From Patescibacteria group bacterium (GTDB lineage: Bacteria > Patescibacteriota > Gracilibacteria > UM-FILTER-43-11), in the NCBI GenBank assembly GCA_029260955.1, contig JAJDCF010000002.1, positions 1 to 28,102 on the forward strand: a DNA stretch of 28,102 nt, given 5' to 3'. Of this stretch, positions 1 to 7,076 are shown in pieces. The notes below the pieces were generated by a model that was given only the letters and a program-made list of their open reading frames with translations, was not told the origin of the DNA and searched no databases. The position numbers and the translations under genes were made by a program. Position 1 is the first letter of the stretch, and each line of letters opens with the position of its first letter.

Positions 1-26
1 AAGAGGCTCCAGCCGAAGCCGCATAA
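1..26 (+). CDS. C-terminal end of a gene, probably rplJ (50S ribosomal protein L10)
   Basis: The reading frame from base 3 gives EAPAEAA followed by TAA at 24-26. An Ala/Glu/Pro-rich tail directly upstream of rplL is what the end of L10 often looks like in bacteria, where rplJ and rplL are adjacent. Only seven residues are visible, so the identity rests on gene order. The gap to rplL is 41 bp and very AT-rich. Confidence 0.5.
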
Positions 27-67
27 ATTTATCAATAAATATTTAATATCTATATAACCATTTAATT

Positions 68-460
68 ATGTCTGACGAAGTAAAATTGTCTAAGGCCGCT
101 CAAGGAATCCTTGATGAGGTAAAAAAACTTTCTGTACTTGAACTAGCTGATCTAGTAAAAGCTATGGAGGAAGAATTCGGTGTGAGCGCTGCTGCTCCTG
201 TCGCTGTTGCTGCCGCTGGTGGTGGAGGTGAAGAGGCTGCCGCTGAAAAAGATAGCTTTGATGTTGAGCTTACCGCTGTTGGTGGCCAGAAAATCTCTGT
301 TATCAAAGCAGTTCGCGAAATAACAGGTCAAGGCCTCAAGGAGGCTAAAGATATGGTCGATGCCGCTCCAAAAGTAATCAAGGAAGGTGTTAAGAAAGAC
401 GAAGCTGAGAAGATGAAAGCGCAGCTAGAAGAAGCTGGTGCTACTTGTGAATTAAAATAA
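68..460 (+). CDS. rplL: 50S ribosomal protein L7/L12
   Basis: This is the ribosomal stalk protein, which recruits translation GTPases (EF-Tu, EF-G, IF2) to the large subunit as dimers bound to L10. The 130 residues show the family order: an N-terminal dimerisation helix region (about 1-35, LSVLELADLVKAMEEEFGV), an Ala/Gly/Glu-rich flexible hinge (about 38-62), and the conserved C-terminal domain (about 64-130) with KISVIKAVREITGQGLKEAK and the GATCELK end. Length is normal for the family (about 120-130). No clear Shine-Dalgarno precedes the ATG. A terminator follows at 484-511, and rpoB, the common downstream partner, is absent, so the rplJL unit is separated from rpoBC here. Confidence 0.98.
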   Translation: MSDEVKLSKAAQGILDEVKKLSVLELADLVKAMEEEFGVSAAAPVAVAAAGGGGEEAAAEKDSFDVELTAVGGQKISVIKAVREITGQGLKEAKDMVDAAPKVIKEGVKKDEAEKMKAQLEEAGATCELK

Positions 461-483
461 GCTCTAACGACACAACAATTAAT

Positions 484-511
484 GATCGTCCTGCAAGGGG
501 CGGTCTTTTTT
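484..511 (+). terminator. Rho-independent terminator after rplL
   Basis: A nine-base stem (left arm 484-492, right arm 497-505) containing some G-U pairs closes over a short loop and is followed by six Ts at 506-511. It lies 24 bp after the rplL stop and separates rplL from the next promoter at 537. Confidence 0.8.
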
Positions 512-536
512 GTGCCACAGGAAAGTGCATAAGGGG

Positions 537-564
537 TTGACAAAAAGCCAAAAATGCGTAGTAT
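537..564 (+). promoter_or_regulatory. Sigma70-type promoter of the HEAT-repeat lipoprotein gene
   Basis: A perfect -35 TTGACA (537-542) is followed after 16 bp by TAGTAT (559-564). Transcription would start near 571, giving a leader of about 60 nt to the ATG at 632. It lies immediately after the rplL terminator, so the gene is an independent unit. Confidence 0.7.
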
Positions 565-631
565 TTGCATCCTGCTCATTTGAAACATCGGAAGTTATAA
601 CGCTCATGCCCATGTTGGGCACAGGTACGTC

Positions 632-2530
632 ATGTGCAAGCATTTTTTTGAATTGTTTGTTCTTTTTGCGTTCATCGCGCTCACCTCGCTGGTGGGCTGT
701 GGTGTCTCCATCCTGGAGACATCGACCCACAAAAACAGGCACGGAGGCCTAGACAACTGCACTGACCCGGCGGACATTCCCGCTTTGAAAGAGGCGCTGA
801 TCTCCGATAAGGAGGTTATGCCTTACGTTGATACTGGCAATTGGGTACGCTGCATTGACCGCATAGACGGTCCCTCGGCAGTGGCCGCACTTGCTGAGGT
901 CATGCTTCAATCCAAGCGTGGTTTCCATCGTCAGGCGGCCCTCCGGCTACTCAACAAACGAAGTGGCCCAAACATCGTGTCCATGCTCCGGCAGGCACTG
1001 AGCCATAAAGGGTTGCTCAGCATTTCAGCTGCTAAGGCACTGGCTGGCAGAAACGCGGTTCACGCGCTCATTCCGGCTTTGGCCGATGAAAGGTATGACG
1101 TCCGGCATGTTGCCCAGGAATTCCTAGGCGACAAGCTCAGTTACATGCCGGTCGTCCAGGCCATGTGCCACGCACTCAGCAGTGACAATGTCGACGTTCG
1201 CTACGAAACAACCAAGATCCTGACCACCAAGGAGCCGAATCACCCCTGCGTGATTCCCGCCTTGAGTAAAGTGGTCAAGGACAAGTACCTCGAGACCCGC
1301 CAGATGGCGGTCAAGTTCTTTGCTGACGAGGAAAGGAAAAACCCATCGGTCGTTCCACCCTTGTGCGAAGCGGTGATGGACGAGAATCAGGAAATCCGGG
1401 AGCTGGCAGTCAACGCTCTCACTCGCTATTATCACTACTACGATGAGAAAGGAACAAGAAGTTCACCGATTTTCCCGGCACTCATGAGCTACTTGAAGAC
1501 CTACAGCGCTGATTCCTTACCGGGAAGAAAAGCAGTCAGGTACTTGGCCTATTTCGATCACCACGCAGCTGTTCCTGTTCTGAAGGACATCATCCATAAG
1601 ACCAGGGGAGGTAACTATGATGCTTTCGTGGCCCTAGCCATGATCGACATGCCACAGATGCTTGCATTTGCGGAGCAGATCGTGAAGGAAGACGTTGACC
1701 TCAAGAAGCGTAAACAAGCTGCACATTTCTTGGGACTCGGTGAGTTTCCCCAGGCTGAGCTACTCAGCAGATACCTTGCCGAAGACGGCGATGTAAGCAT
1801 GCGCAGTGGAGCAATCCTTGGTTTGATGACGATGGCAGAGCGCCTCACTCCTCAGACACGTTTTGTTACACCATCACCTTTTAGCCCCAGCTCCTTTCCA
1901 GGTCTCTCTGACAAAGATAGGCTTAAGGTTCAGGAGGTGGCAGTACGTGCACTTATCAAGGTAGTGAATCAAGAGAAGATCACTGAGCTACGAGGAGTCG
2001 CGATCAACGCGATCGGCAAATTCAGAGACAAGTCAGCCGTTCCGGTTCTGGAACGAATTGGTTTGGATGAAGAAGATGCAAATCGTAGTAACGCCGTATG
2101 TGCACTCGGTCACCTGGTAAAAACTGTGTCTCCAGTCTTGCGAAAGGCTGCAAAAGATCCAGACCGTGTGCTACGCGAGTGTGTCGCTGGGATCATGCGA
2201 TATGTCTTGACTCGTGAGGCTGCCAGCTTGCTGGTGAACCTGATGACACAAGACCCAAATCGTGGCCTCAGGCAGTGGGCTCAGAAAAGCCTCAATTTCG
2301 GCAGTGATCCAACTTACTTCATCCCCATGCTGGCCAAGGCGCTGCCCGGGAGCGACACAAAAGTGCGCCTTGCAATCGTGGCAACCCTTTACAGGGTCGG
2401 CAGAGTCAGAGATGAAAAACACCATGCCCCTGTCCTTTCGGTACTCAAGGAACGTCTCAAGGTTGAGACGACACCAAGCGTTCGAAAGAAAATCAAGGAG
2501 GCAGTCAAGTTCCTACGGGACAAAGAATAA
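632..2530 (+). CDS. Secreted HEAT-repeat (PBS-lyase-like) lipoprotein
   Basis: A 632-residue protein of unknown specific role. The first 22 residues form a hydrophobic signal ending in L-V-G-C23, a good lipobox, so the mature protein is probably lipid-anchored outside the cytoplasmic membrane. The rest is a run of helical repeats of about 30-40 residues with the HEAT/PBS-lyase pattern (A-x-x-A-L at repeat ends, P-x-L in between), for example AVHALIPALADERYDVRHVA and SAVPVLERIGLDEEDANRSN. HEAT arrays are usually protein-binding scaffolds; no enzyme motif is visible. Two 60-base lines counted by hand (1141-1200 and 1801-1860) are 58% GC, against 32% and 48% for two lines of the next gene. Codons such as CTC, GTC and CGG are also more frequent than nearby. 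With its own promoter and terminator it looks like an acquired cassette. Confidence 0.8.
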   Translation: MCKHFFELFVLFAFIALTSLVGCGVSILETSTHKNRHGGLDNCTDPADIPALKEALISDKEVMPYVDTGNWVRCIDRIDGPSAVAALAEVMLQSKRGFHRQAALRLLNKRSGPNIVSMLRQALSHKGLLSISAAKALAGRNAVHALIPALADERYDVRHVAQEFLGDKLSYMPVVQAMCHALSSDNVDVRYETTKILTTKEPNHPCVIPALSKVVKDKYLETRQMAVKFFADEERKNPSVVPPLCEAVMDENQEIRELAVNALTRYYHYYDEKGTRSSPIFPALMSYLKTYSADSLPGRKAVRYLAYFDHHAAVPVLKDIIHKTRGGNYDAFVALAMIDMPQMLAFAEQIVKEDVDLKKRKQAAHFLGLGEFPQAELLSRYLAEDGDVSMRSGAILGLMTMAERLTPQTRFVTPSPFSPSSFPGLSDKDRLKVQEVAVRALIKVVNQEKITELRGVAINAIGKFRDKSAVPVLERIGLDEEDANRSNAVCALGHLVKTVSPVLRKAAKDPDRVLRECVAGIMRYVLTREAASLLVNLMTQDPNRGLRQWAQKSLNFGSDPTYFIPMLAKALPGSDTKVRLAIVATLYRVGRVRDEKHHAPVLSVLKERLKVETTPSVRKKIKEAVKFLRDKE

Positions 2531-2552
2531 CTTCCAATAACTTAAACTGAGC

Positions 2553-2605
2553 AAAAAACCGTTCTTGCCGTCGCTCCCACGCGCGCGATGTACGAACGGT
2601 TTTTT
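2553..2605. terminator. Strong bidirectional terminator hairpin
   Basis: A perfect 12-bp outer stem pairs 2553-2564 (A6 then CCGTTC) with 2594-2605 (GAACGG then T6). An inner six-base stem (CGTCGC with GCGATG) lies in the loop. Having A6 on one side and T6 on the other makes it usable from either strand. It ends the HEAT lipoprotein transcript. Confidence 0.85.
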
Positions 2606-2611
2606 CCTATA

Positions 2612-2640
2612 TTGTCAGATGGCTCAAAAAATGATAGATT
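2612..2640 (+). promoter_or_regulatory. Probable promoter of the LCP gene
   Basis: TTGTCA (2612-2617) and TAGATT (2635-2640) are 17 bp apart, and TG at 2632-2633 gives an extended -10. The predicted start near 2647 leaves about 18 nt before the ATG at 2665. Confidence 0.55.
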
Positions 2641-2664
2641 TGCTCAGGTACAAACTTCGCCCAA

Positions 2665-4164
2665 ATGAGTTTTAAGACCAGAAAAATTAGGAAGAAGCCA
2701 CGACGAAAGTCTCTTAAAAAAGCTAAAAATGCTGGTTTAGGGTTCCTTGGATTCATAAAAAGCCTACCTCCAACAACCAAGAATTATATTGCGGCTGGAA
2801 TACTCGTGATTTTTGGCATGTTTGTGGTATTTAAAGTTACTACCGCTGCTTACAATTTGGTTTCCAATTTTAATCCTAAGCAACTTATTTTTGCCGTGGG
2901 TTCCGACATGGAACAAGATGAGTATGGCTACACCAACATCCTTCTTTTGGGTGATGGAGGCCATGAACGTGATGGAGCGGATTTGATCGACACCATCATG
3001 ATCGCTAGCATCGATTACGATAAGAACGCCGTATCACTTTTTTCTATTCCGCGTGATTTTTATGTAGATGCGGATGAGGAACTGGAAATTACTTATGGCG
3101 GCAAAATAAACGAGCTCTACCGCAATCACAAGAATATAATGGAGGACGAAGAAGATCGTTTTCAACTTTTTAAAAGAGCAGCCGGCGAGATTGTTGATTT
3201 AGACATTCAATATTACGTCCGTCTGGATTTCAACGCCTTTGTCGAAGTAGTCGACAGCCTTGATGGCGTTGCGGTGGATGTACAGGAGAAGATTTATGAC
3301 CCTTACTATCCCAACGAAACCGATAACGGTTATACAGTCTTCAGCGTCGACAAGGGGCTACAAGAGATGGACGGAGAAACAGCTCTTAAGTTTGTGCGCA
3401 GCCGCAAAACCACATCCGATTTCGACCGAGCCGCTCGACAGCAACTGGTCATAGAGGCAATTCAGCAAAAGGCGCTCAGCAAAGACATTTTGACCTCAGC
3501 AAGCAAGCTCAAGGCGCTTTATGGTGTGGTAGAAGACAATGTGAACACCGACATGACCACCCGCGAAATGATCTCACTTGCCGGTTTTGGAAAGAATTTG
3601 GACCATTCTCGCATGGTTCGCAAGGTGATTCACGATGATCCGGGCCAGGAAGGGGGATTCCTATACACACCTGATAGAGAGATGTTTAAGGACATCTATA
3701 ATGGTCAATTCGTACTGATCCCATTCGGAGATGACTATGAGTTAATTCATAAATACACTGACCTAATTTTCCATCAGCGGGAAGTCTACTATGAGCCTGC
3801 TAAAATCGAGATCCTGAATGCCACCAAAATTCCTGGAATTGCCAGAAACGCGGCCTATCAACTGATTCGCTTTGGTTTTGATGTGCAAGAAATTGAAAAT
3901 TACTATGGTCCGGACGATGAAAAAGCCTATTTAGAAGAAAGTCGCATTGATTTCTACGATTATACCGAAGACGTTCATGGTTTGGTTCAGCCTAAATACC
4001 AGGCCACTTTAAATGCCCTAGATGGCTTTGTAATGGCCGATGAAACGGCTTCCAGAAGCGCTTATTTGGTTACCGAAGAGGACGGCAAGAAGGTCTACGA
4101 GGGAGGTCGAATGAACCTTTCAATTATATTGGGTGACGACTATGACGTTTATTTGGTGAATTAA
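2665..4164 (+). CDS. LytR-CpsA-Psr (LCP) family cell-envelope transferase with LytR C-terminal domain
   Basis: LCP proteins transfer undecaprenyl-phosphate-linked glycopolymers to peptidoglycan or related acceptors outside the cell. The 499-residue protein has a very basic cytoplasmic start (residues 1-20), one membrane helix (about 41-60) and an extracellular LCP domain (about 90-275). Family signatures are NILLLGDGG, DTIMIASID, SLFSIPRDFYVD and MDGETALKFVRSRK...DFDRAARQQ. The Arg and Asp residues of these blocks bind the pyrophosphate and metal in known members. A LytR_C-type domain follows, with EILNATKIPGIARNAAYQLI around residue 380. It stands alone between a terminator and the rpsT promoter, so the sequence does not show which polymer it handles. 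Confidence 0.9.
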   Translation: MSFKTRKIRKKPRRKSLKKAKNAGLGFLGFIKSLPPTTKNYIAAGILVIFGMFVVFKVTTAAYNLVSNFNPKQLIFAVGSDMEQDEYGYTNILLLGDGGHERDGADLIDTIMIASIDYDKNAVSLFSIPRDFYVDADEELEITYGGKINELYRNHKNIMEDEEDRFQLFKRAAGEIVDLDIQYYVRLDFNAFVEVVDSLDGVAVDVQEKIYDPYYPNETDNGYTVFSVDKGLQEMDGETALKFVRSRKTTSDFDRAARQQLVIEAIQQKALSKDILTSASKLKALYGVVEDNVNTDMTTREMISLAGFGKNLDHSRMVRKVIHDDPGQEGGFLYTPDREMFKDIYNGQFVLIPFGDDYELIHKYTDLIFHQREVYYEPAKIEILNATKIPGIARNAAYQLIRFGFDVQEIENYYGPDDEKAYLEESRIDFYDYTEDVHGLVQPKYQATLNALDGFVMADETASRSAYLVTEEDGKKVYEGGRMNLSIILGDDYDVYLVN

Positions 4165-4166
4165 GC

Positions 4167-4195
4167 TTGCAAACAAGGTAAAATTCCCCTAAAAT
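4167..4195 (+). promoter_or_regulatory. Probable rpsT-ruvX promoter
   Basis: TTGCAA (4167-4172) and TAAAAT (4190-4195) are 17 bp apart, starting three bases after the LCP stop codon. The expected start near 4202 gives a leader of about 27 nt. The same TTGCAA -35 variant occurs at 6681. Confidence 0.5.
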
Positions 4196-4228
4196 ACCTC
4201 AGCATTGACCCATTAATCCATTTTTCAA

Positions 4229-4633
4229 ATGCCAATCATCAAGAGTGCTATCAAGCGCATGAAGCAAAATAGCAAACGACGTGCCAACAATCGTCATTAC
4301 GGTTCTCACATGAAGTCCATGATCAAGTTGATTTTGACTCATGTTGAAAAAGGTGAAATGGATAAGGCTAAGAAGATCCTTCCAGATGTAATCTCTGCTA
4401 TCGACACAGCTGCCAAGAAGAAGCTTATTCACGAGAACAATGCTGCTCACAAAAAATCCAGAGTTCAGAAGGCAGTTACTGCCGGTCCTCCTAAAAAGGA
4501 AGACAAGCCAGCAAAGAAGAAGGTTGAGAAGGTTGAAGCAGTAGAAGAAAAAGTTGAGAAAGCCGAGGATAAGGTTGAAGAGAATGTTGAAAAAGTAGAG
4601 GAAGTGACAGTGGAAACTAAGAAAGATGTCTAA
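4229..4633 (+). CDS. rpsT: 30S ribosomal protein S20 with acidic/basic C-terminal tail
   Basis: S20 is a primary 16S rRNA-binding protein of the small subunit. Residues 1-88 match the family: MPIIKSAIKRMKQNSKRRANN at the start, a helical middle, and DTAAKKKLIHENNAAHKKSR near the end. S20 is usually about 85-90 residues. Here a further tail of about 45 residues, made almost only of Lys, Glu, Val and Ala (charged heptad-like pattern), extends it to 134. The last eight bases overlap the start of ruvX, which suggests coupled translation. No clear Shine-Dalgarno is present before the ATG. Confidence 0.95.
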   Translation: MPIIKSAIKRMKQNSKRRANNRHYGSHMKSMIKLILTHVEKGEMDKAKKILPDVISAIDTAAKKKLIHENNAAHKKSRVQKAVTAGPPKKEDKPAKKKVEKVEAVEEKVEKAEDKVEENVEKVEEVTVETKKDV

Positions 4634-5048
4634 AGGTAAATATTTATCCATCGATTACGGTGACGCGCGTGTAGGCGTTGCTGTTTCGGATTATAATAAA
4701 GAGGTTGCCTTTCCTCGTGATTTTTTGACATATAAAGGCACAAAGGACCTCATCGACCAGCTTAAAAAGTTTTGCGAGGATGAAGACATTTCCAAAATCA
4801 TCCTTGGCCTACCTATTATGATGGACGGTACCATGGGCGACCGAGCCAAAAAGACTCAAGTCTTCCACGACAAGCTAAAAGAGGCCATGCCTAACATGCC
4901 TATCGACTTCTTTGACGAACGTCTATCCACCGAATTCGCCGTCAAATCCTTGCGAGGACAGGGGATTAAGGATAAAGACCAAAAAGGCAAACGGGACGCG
5001 ATGAGCGCCCAGATTATATTGCAGAATTACTTGGCTTCGTTGAGTTGA
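4626..5048 (+). CDS. ruvX: RuvX/YqgF family Holliday-junction resolvase-like nuclease
   Basis: A 140-residue RNase H-fold protein; family members process 16S rRNA 5' ends and/or resolve recombination junctions. Visible motifs are SIDYGDARVGVAV with catalytic Asp10, ILGLPIMMDG (59-68), FDERLST with Glu98 (96-102), and a C-terminal DAMSAQIILQNYL with Asp124. Length and motif order are normal. Its ATG lies inside the last codons of rpsT (8-bp overlap), so the two genes are one transcription unit with likely translational coupling. The stop is TGA. Confidence 0.93.
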   Translation: MSKGKYLSIDYGDARVGVAVSDYNKEVAFPRDFLTYKGTKDLIDQLKKFCEDEDISKIILGLPIMMDGTMGDRAKKTQVFHDKLKEAMPNMPIDFFDERLSTEFAVKSLRGQGIKDKDQKGKRDAMSAQIILQNYLASLS

Positions 5049-5059
5049 TAATTGCAATC

Positions 5060-5581
5060 TTATTTTTCCGGCGATACACAAGTAACTTTAGGTATAGATG
5101 TGACCATGCATGCCTCATTACCTATCCTATTAAATCCTAGTGATCGCAAACCCGACATTGAGCCTTTTATAGGCACCTCCTTAACAACTGATTCAGAAGT
5201 GCAAACTCCTTTTATACAGCTTTCTTTAATAATGCTACGTATTTGTGAGCCACACTCCTGCAATAAAAAACGGCGACCTACTTCCAGCATAATAGAATTA
5301 CGTAATCTTTGTTCACTCATTGTAGATGAAGCCACATTACGACATGAAGCGTATGATTCATCACCATTACGCCCCTCACGAGTTACGTTAAGTGATGCTA
5401 ATACTTTCTCTCTGTCCGTTTTTACATCAGCAGCCACTGTTGGTACAGAATCAGGAGTACTTAGTGAGTTTGGCTCATGAATTTCAGCATTGTTACCAGT
5501 TCCAGCACAACCTGCGCCAGCTATTGCCGACAAAAGAGCTGCTGATACAATTGACCCAGATATATTTTTTGCTAATTTCAT
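5060..5581 (-). CDS. Small exported Cys-containing protein (putative lipoprotein), paralogue A
   Basis: I do not recognise a family. The 173 residues start with a Lys-containing n-region and a hydrophobic stretch ending in AIAGAGC25. This may be a weak lipobox (Gly at -3) or an ordinary signal peptide. After a polar linker comes a domain with six cysteines. The first three of these follow the spacing C-x29-C-x11-C (around SYASCRNV, LLQECGSQ and IIKESCIKG). The protein read from 6606 shares the first spacing exactly and the second within two residues, with a few aligned identities, so the two look like divergent paralogues. The gene has its own TTGACA -35 and lies 11 bp from, and convergent with, the end of ruvX. 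Confidence 0.65.
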   Translation of the reverse strand: MKLAKNISGSIVSAALLSAIAGAGCAGTGNNAEIHEPNSLSTPDSVPTVAADVKTDREKVLASLNVTREGRNGDESYASCRNVASSTMSEQRLRNSIMLEVGRRFLLQECGSQIRSIIKESCIKGVCTSESVVKEVPIKGSMSGLRSLGFNRIGNEACMVTSIPKVTCVSPEK

Positions 5582-5603
5582 ATCAAATTATTTACAGGGT
5601 ATT

Positions 5604-5632
5604 ACTTTGCCATACTATAAACAATTTGTCAA
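5604..5632 (-). promoter_or_regulatory. Possible promoter of exported protein A
   Basis: On the minus strand CTACTTGACA has a perfect -35 (5632-5627). After 17 bp comes CAAAGT (5609-5604), a poor -10 that is preceded by TGG as an extended -10. The ten bases CTACTTGACA are identical to those before exported gene B at 6662. Confidence 0.45.
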
Positions 5633-5639
5633 GTAGATA

Positions 5640-6152
5640 TCACCTGGATTCAATCCAATAGTGCCTCACCAATCCTTCTTCCTCCGTCTGCACTTTATCT
5701 TTAAGTATGCCGCCGTTTCTTTCGATGACTTTTATAGAGCCGACATTATCATCATTACAGGTAATCATAACCTTCTTCAGGCCAAGTTCATGGGCTTTTA
5801 TCAGGGCGAGTCCCAGGATTTTATACCCGTAACCCTTACGTCTTTCAGTTGGGCGAATGTAGTAGCCGATGTGGCCGCCAATGATCTTCAGCTTATCAGT
5901 AAGTTCGTGGCGAACATTAACATGGCCAACAAATTTCTCATCATCAATAAGCCAGTAGGTGGTGGCAGGTACCCAATAGTCCGGCAAATCCTTGCCTTGT
6001 GAGTGATTCTGAGTCCGTTCAATATACTCATTAATGTCAGTCGGATAGGTAGGCACATTCCAAAAGCCCTTGGCACCCTCATTATTTAATTCCTTGATGG
6101 CTGCCAGCCAGGTGTCTTTGTACTTTAGTGTAGGTTCAACAAGTTTCATCAT
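5640..6152 (-). CDS. GNAT family N-acetyltransferase
   Basis: A 170-residue acyltransferase of the GCN5-related fold; it would transfer an acetyl group from acetyl-CoA to an amine on an unknown substrate. The acetyl-CoA-binding motif A is clear as YYIRPTERRKGYGYKILGLA (R-x-x-G-x-G/A pattern, about residues 98-117). It is followed by the motif B region ITCNDDNVGSIKVIERNGG, in which the N-x-x-S/A-x-x-x-x-E-x-x-G pattern is typical. The start could be either Met of MMKLVEP. It begins seven bases after exported gene B on the same strand, so those two probably share a transcript. Exported gene A lies 58 bp further on with its own -35. Confidence 0.88.
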   Translation of the reverse strand: MMKLVEPTLKYKDTWLAAIKELNNEGAKGFWNVPTYPTDINEYIERTQNHSQGKDLPDYWVPATTYWLIDDEKFVGHVNVRHELTDKLKIIGGHIGYYIRPTERRKGYGYKILGLALIKAHELGLKKVMITCNDDNVGSIKVIERNGGILKDKVQTEEEGLVRHYWIESR

Positions 6153-6159
6153 TCACAAT

Positions 6160-6606
6160 TTAGCACGCAATGTTCATAAATGGGTCACCGTGTTTATTGA
6201 ACAGAACATCCTCAGTGCACTCCTCTTTTACATCGGAAATAACTTCGCATTTGGTCATTGCTTTGACTCTAGTGCGAGTTGAGTCAACTTGCTCACGAAG
6301 TATTTTTCCAAGCATTGGATGACTAATATAGTCATGACAACGATATTTGGCCTTAGAATCGCTTTGCAAGAAGGCCGCAGCTTTTTTTTCAGTGGCCGTT
6401 TCATTTCCAGCACCCTTGGTGACAACGCCGTTGCCATGCGGATACTGAACTTCATCACTATTACTTGTTGATGTAGTACTTGTCGTTTTATTGCCAGCAT
6501 CTTTGGTGGCCATTCCCGGATAATTGGTGACATCTTTATTATCGTCACAGGCAGTGGTCATAGCTAAGGCGCTAGCAAGAACGATAGCTGGTTTATTGAT
6601 TTTCAT
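6160..6606 (-). CDS. Small exported Cys-containing protein (putative lipoprotein), paralogue B
   Basis: No family recognised. The 148 residues begin with MKINKP and a short hydrophobic run ending ALAMTTAC20 (weak lipobox with Thr at -3). A Ser/Thr/Asn/Gly-rich linker of about 60 residues follows, with the near-repeat ATKDAGNKT / VTKGAGNET. The C-terminal domain has C-x29-C-x9-C (YRCHDY, MTKCEV, KEECTE) and a last Cys as the final residue. Compared with exported protein A, the first 30-residue Cys interval matches exactly, with shared Met, Leu-Arg and Arg positions inside it. It heads a transcript with the GNAT gene. Confidence 0.65.
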   Translation of the reverse strand: MKINKPAIVLASALAMTTACDDNKDVTNYPGMATKDAGNKTTSTTSTSNSDEVQYPHGNGVVTKGAGNETATEKKAAAFLQSDSKAKYRCHDYISHPMLGKILREQVDSTRTRVKAMTKCEVISDVKEECTEDVLFNKHGDPFMNIAC

Positions 6607-6634
6607 AAGAGTTTGATTACTTTATAGTAATGCC

Positions 6635-6662
6635 ATTATAACTTAAGATACTATTTTGTCAA
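6635..6662 (-). promoter_or_regulatory. Consensus sigma70 promoter of exported protein B
   Basis: On the minus strand TTGACA (6662-6657) and TATAAT (6640-6635) are both perfect, with a 16-bp spacer. Transcription should start near 6628, about 22 nt before the ATG at 6606. It is back-to-back with the + strand promoter at 6681-6708. Confidence 0.8.
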
Positions 6663-6680
6663 GTAGCTTAGTACCTCACA

Positions 6681-6708
6681 TTGCAAACAACGCTCTATGT
6701 GCTATAAT
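6681..6708 (+). promoter_or_regulatory. Extended -10 promoter of the 107-aa orphan gene
   Basis: TTGCAA (6681-6686) and a perfect TATAAT (6703-6708) are 16 bp apart, and TGC directly before TATAAT makes an extended -10. The expected start near 6715 gives a leader of about 16 nt to the ATG at 6731. The -35 boxes of this and the opposite promoter are 18 bp apart. Confidence 0.7.
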
Positions 6709-6730
6709 CATCACCCTCTAATAAAGCAAT

Positions 6731-7054
6731 ATGCCACCAGGACGCGTATCACAAATTGATTGGACAACTAAACCTAGGACTACGCCCGTAGCATTCATAT
6801 ACCAAGAAGAGAATCATCCACCCTCATATCAAGTGAGGCATGCTGGTGAAGGTGGGGGTTCTGAATGTTGCACAAGCAATTGGGGTCAAATAGTAGGCGT
6901 CATAAAAGCTTATCGAGCTAGGATTGTCTTTCTTGATGACACAGATCTAGATGCTATGGAGCTTGGACCAGAAGATAGAAAAAAATGCAGACCGTTTACT
7001 CCAAAAGAGCAACTAGATGCTTTTTTTGATACCTTCGATGAAATAGCGTCTTAG
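6731..7054 (+). CDS. Unknown small protein (107 aa)
   Basis: I do not recognise this protein. It is soluble in appearance, with no signal or membrane helix. It has a Gly/Ser/Cys patch GGGSECCTSNWGQ around residues 41-53, one further Cys (KKCRPF), and an acidic C-terminal half (FLDDTDLDAMELGPEDRKK). It is supported as a gene by the well-formed promoter 16 bases before the ATG and by filling the space between divergent and convergent neighbours. The adjacent Cys pair could bind a metal or form a disulphide, but this is a guess. Confidence 0.65.
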   Translation: MPPGRVSQIDWTTKPRTTPVAFIYQEENHPPSYQVRHAGEGGGSECCTSNWGQIVGVIKAYRARIVFLDDTDLDAMELGPEDRKKCRPFTPKEQLDAFFDTFDEIAS

Positions 7055-7076
7055 CTCAGAAAGTGCACCATGCCTA

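Noticed and set aside
4205..4210. TTGACC as the -35 of rpsT
   Set aside because: A -10 at normal spacing would fall on the ATG at 4229; the TTGCAA/TAAAAT pair upstream fits better.
4199..4651. 150-residue Phe/Leu-rich open frame on the minus strand
   Set aside because: Mirror of the Lys/Glu-rich S20 gene; composition is an artefact of the opposite strand.
5052..5480. 142-residue open frame on the + strand
   Set aside because: It is the reverse of exported protein A, which has a signal peptide, patterned cysteines and a promoter; the + frame shows none.
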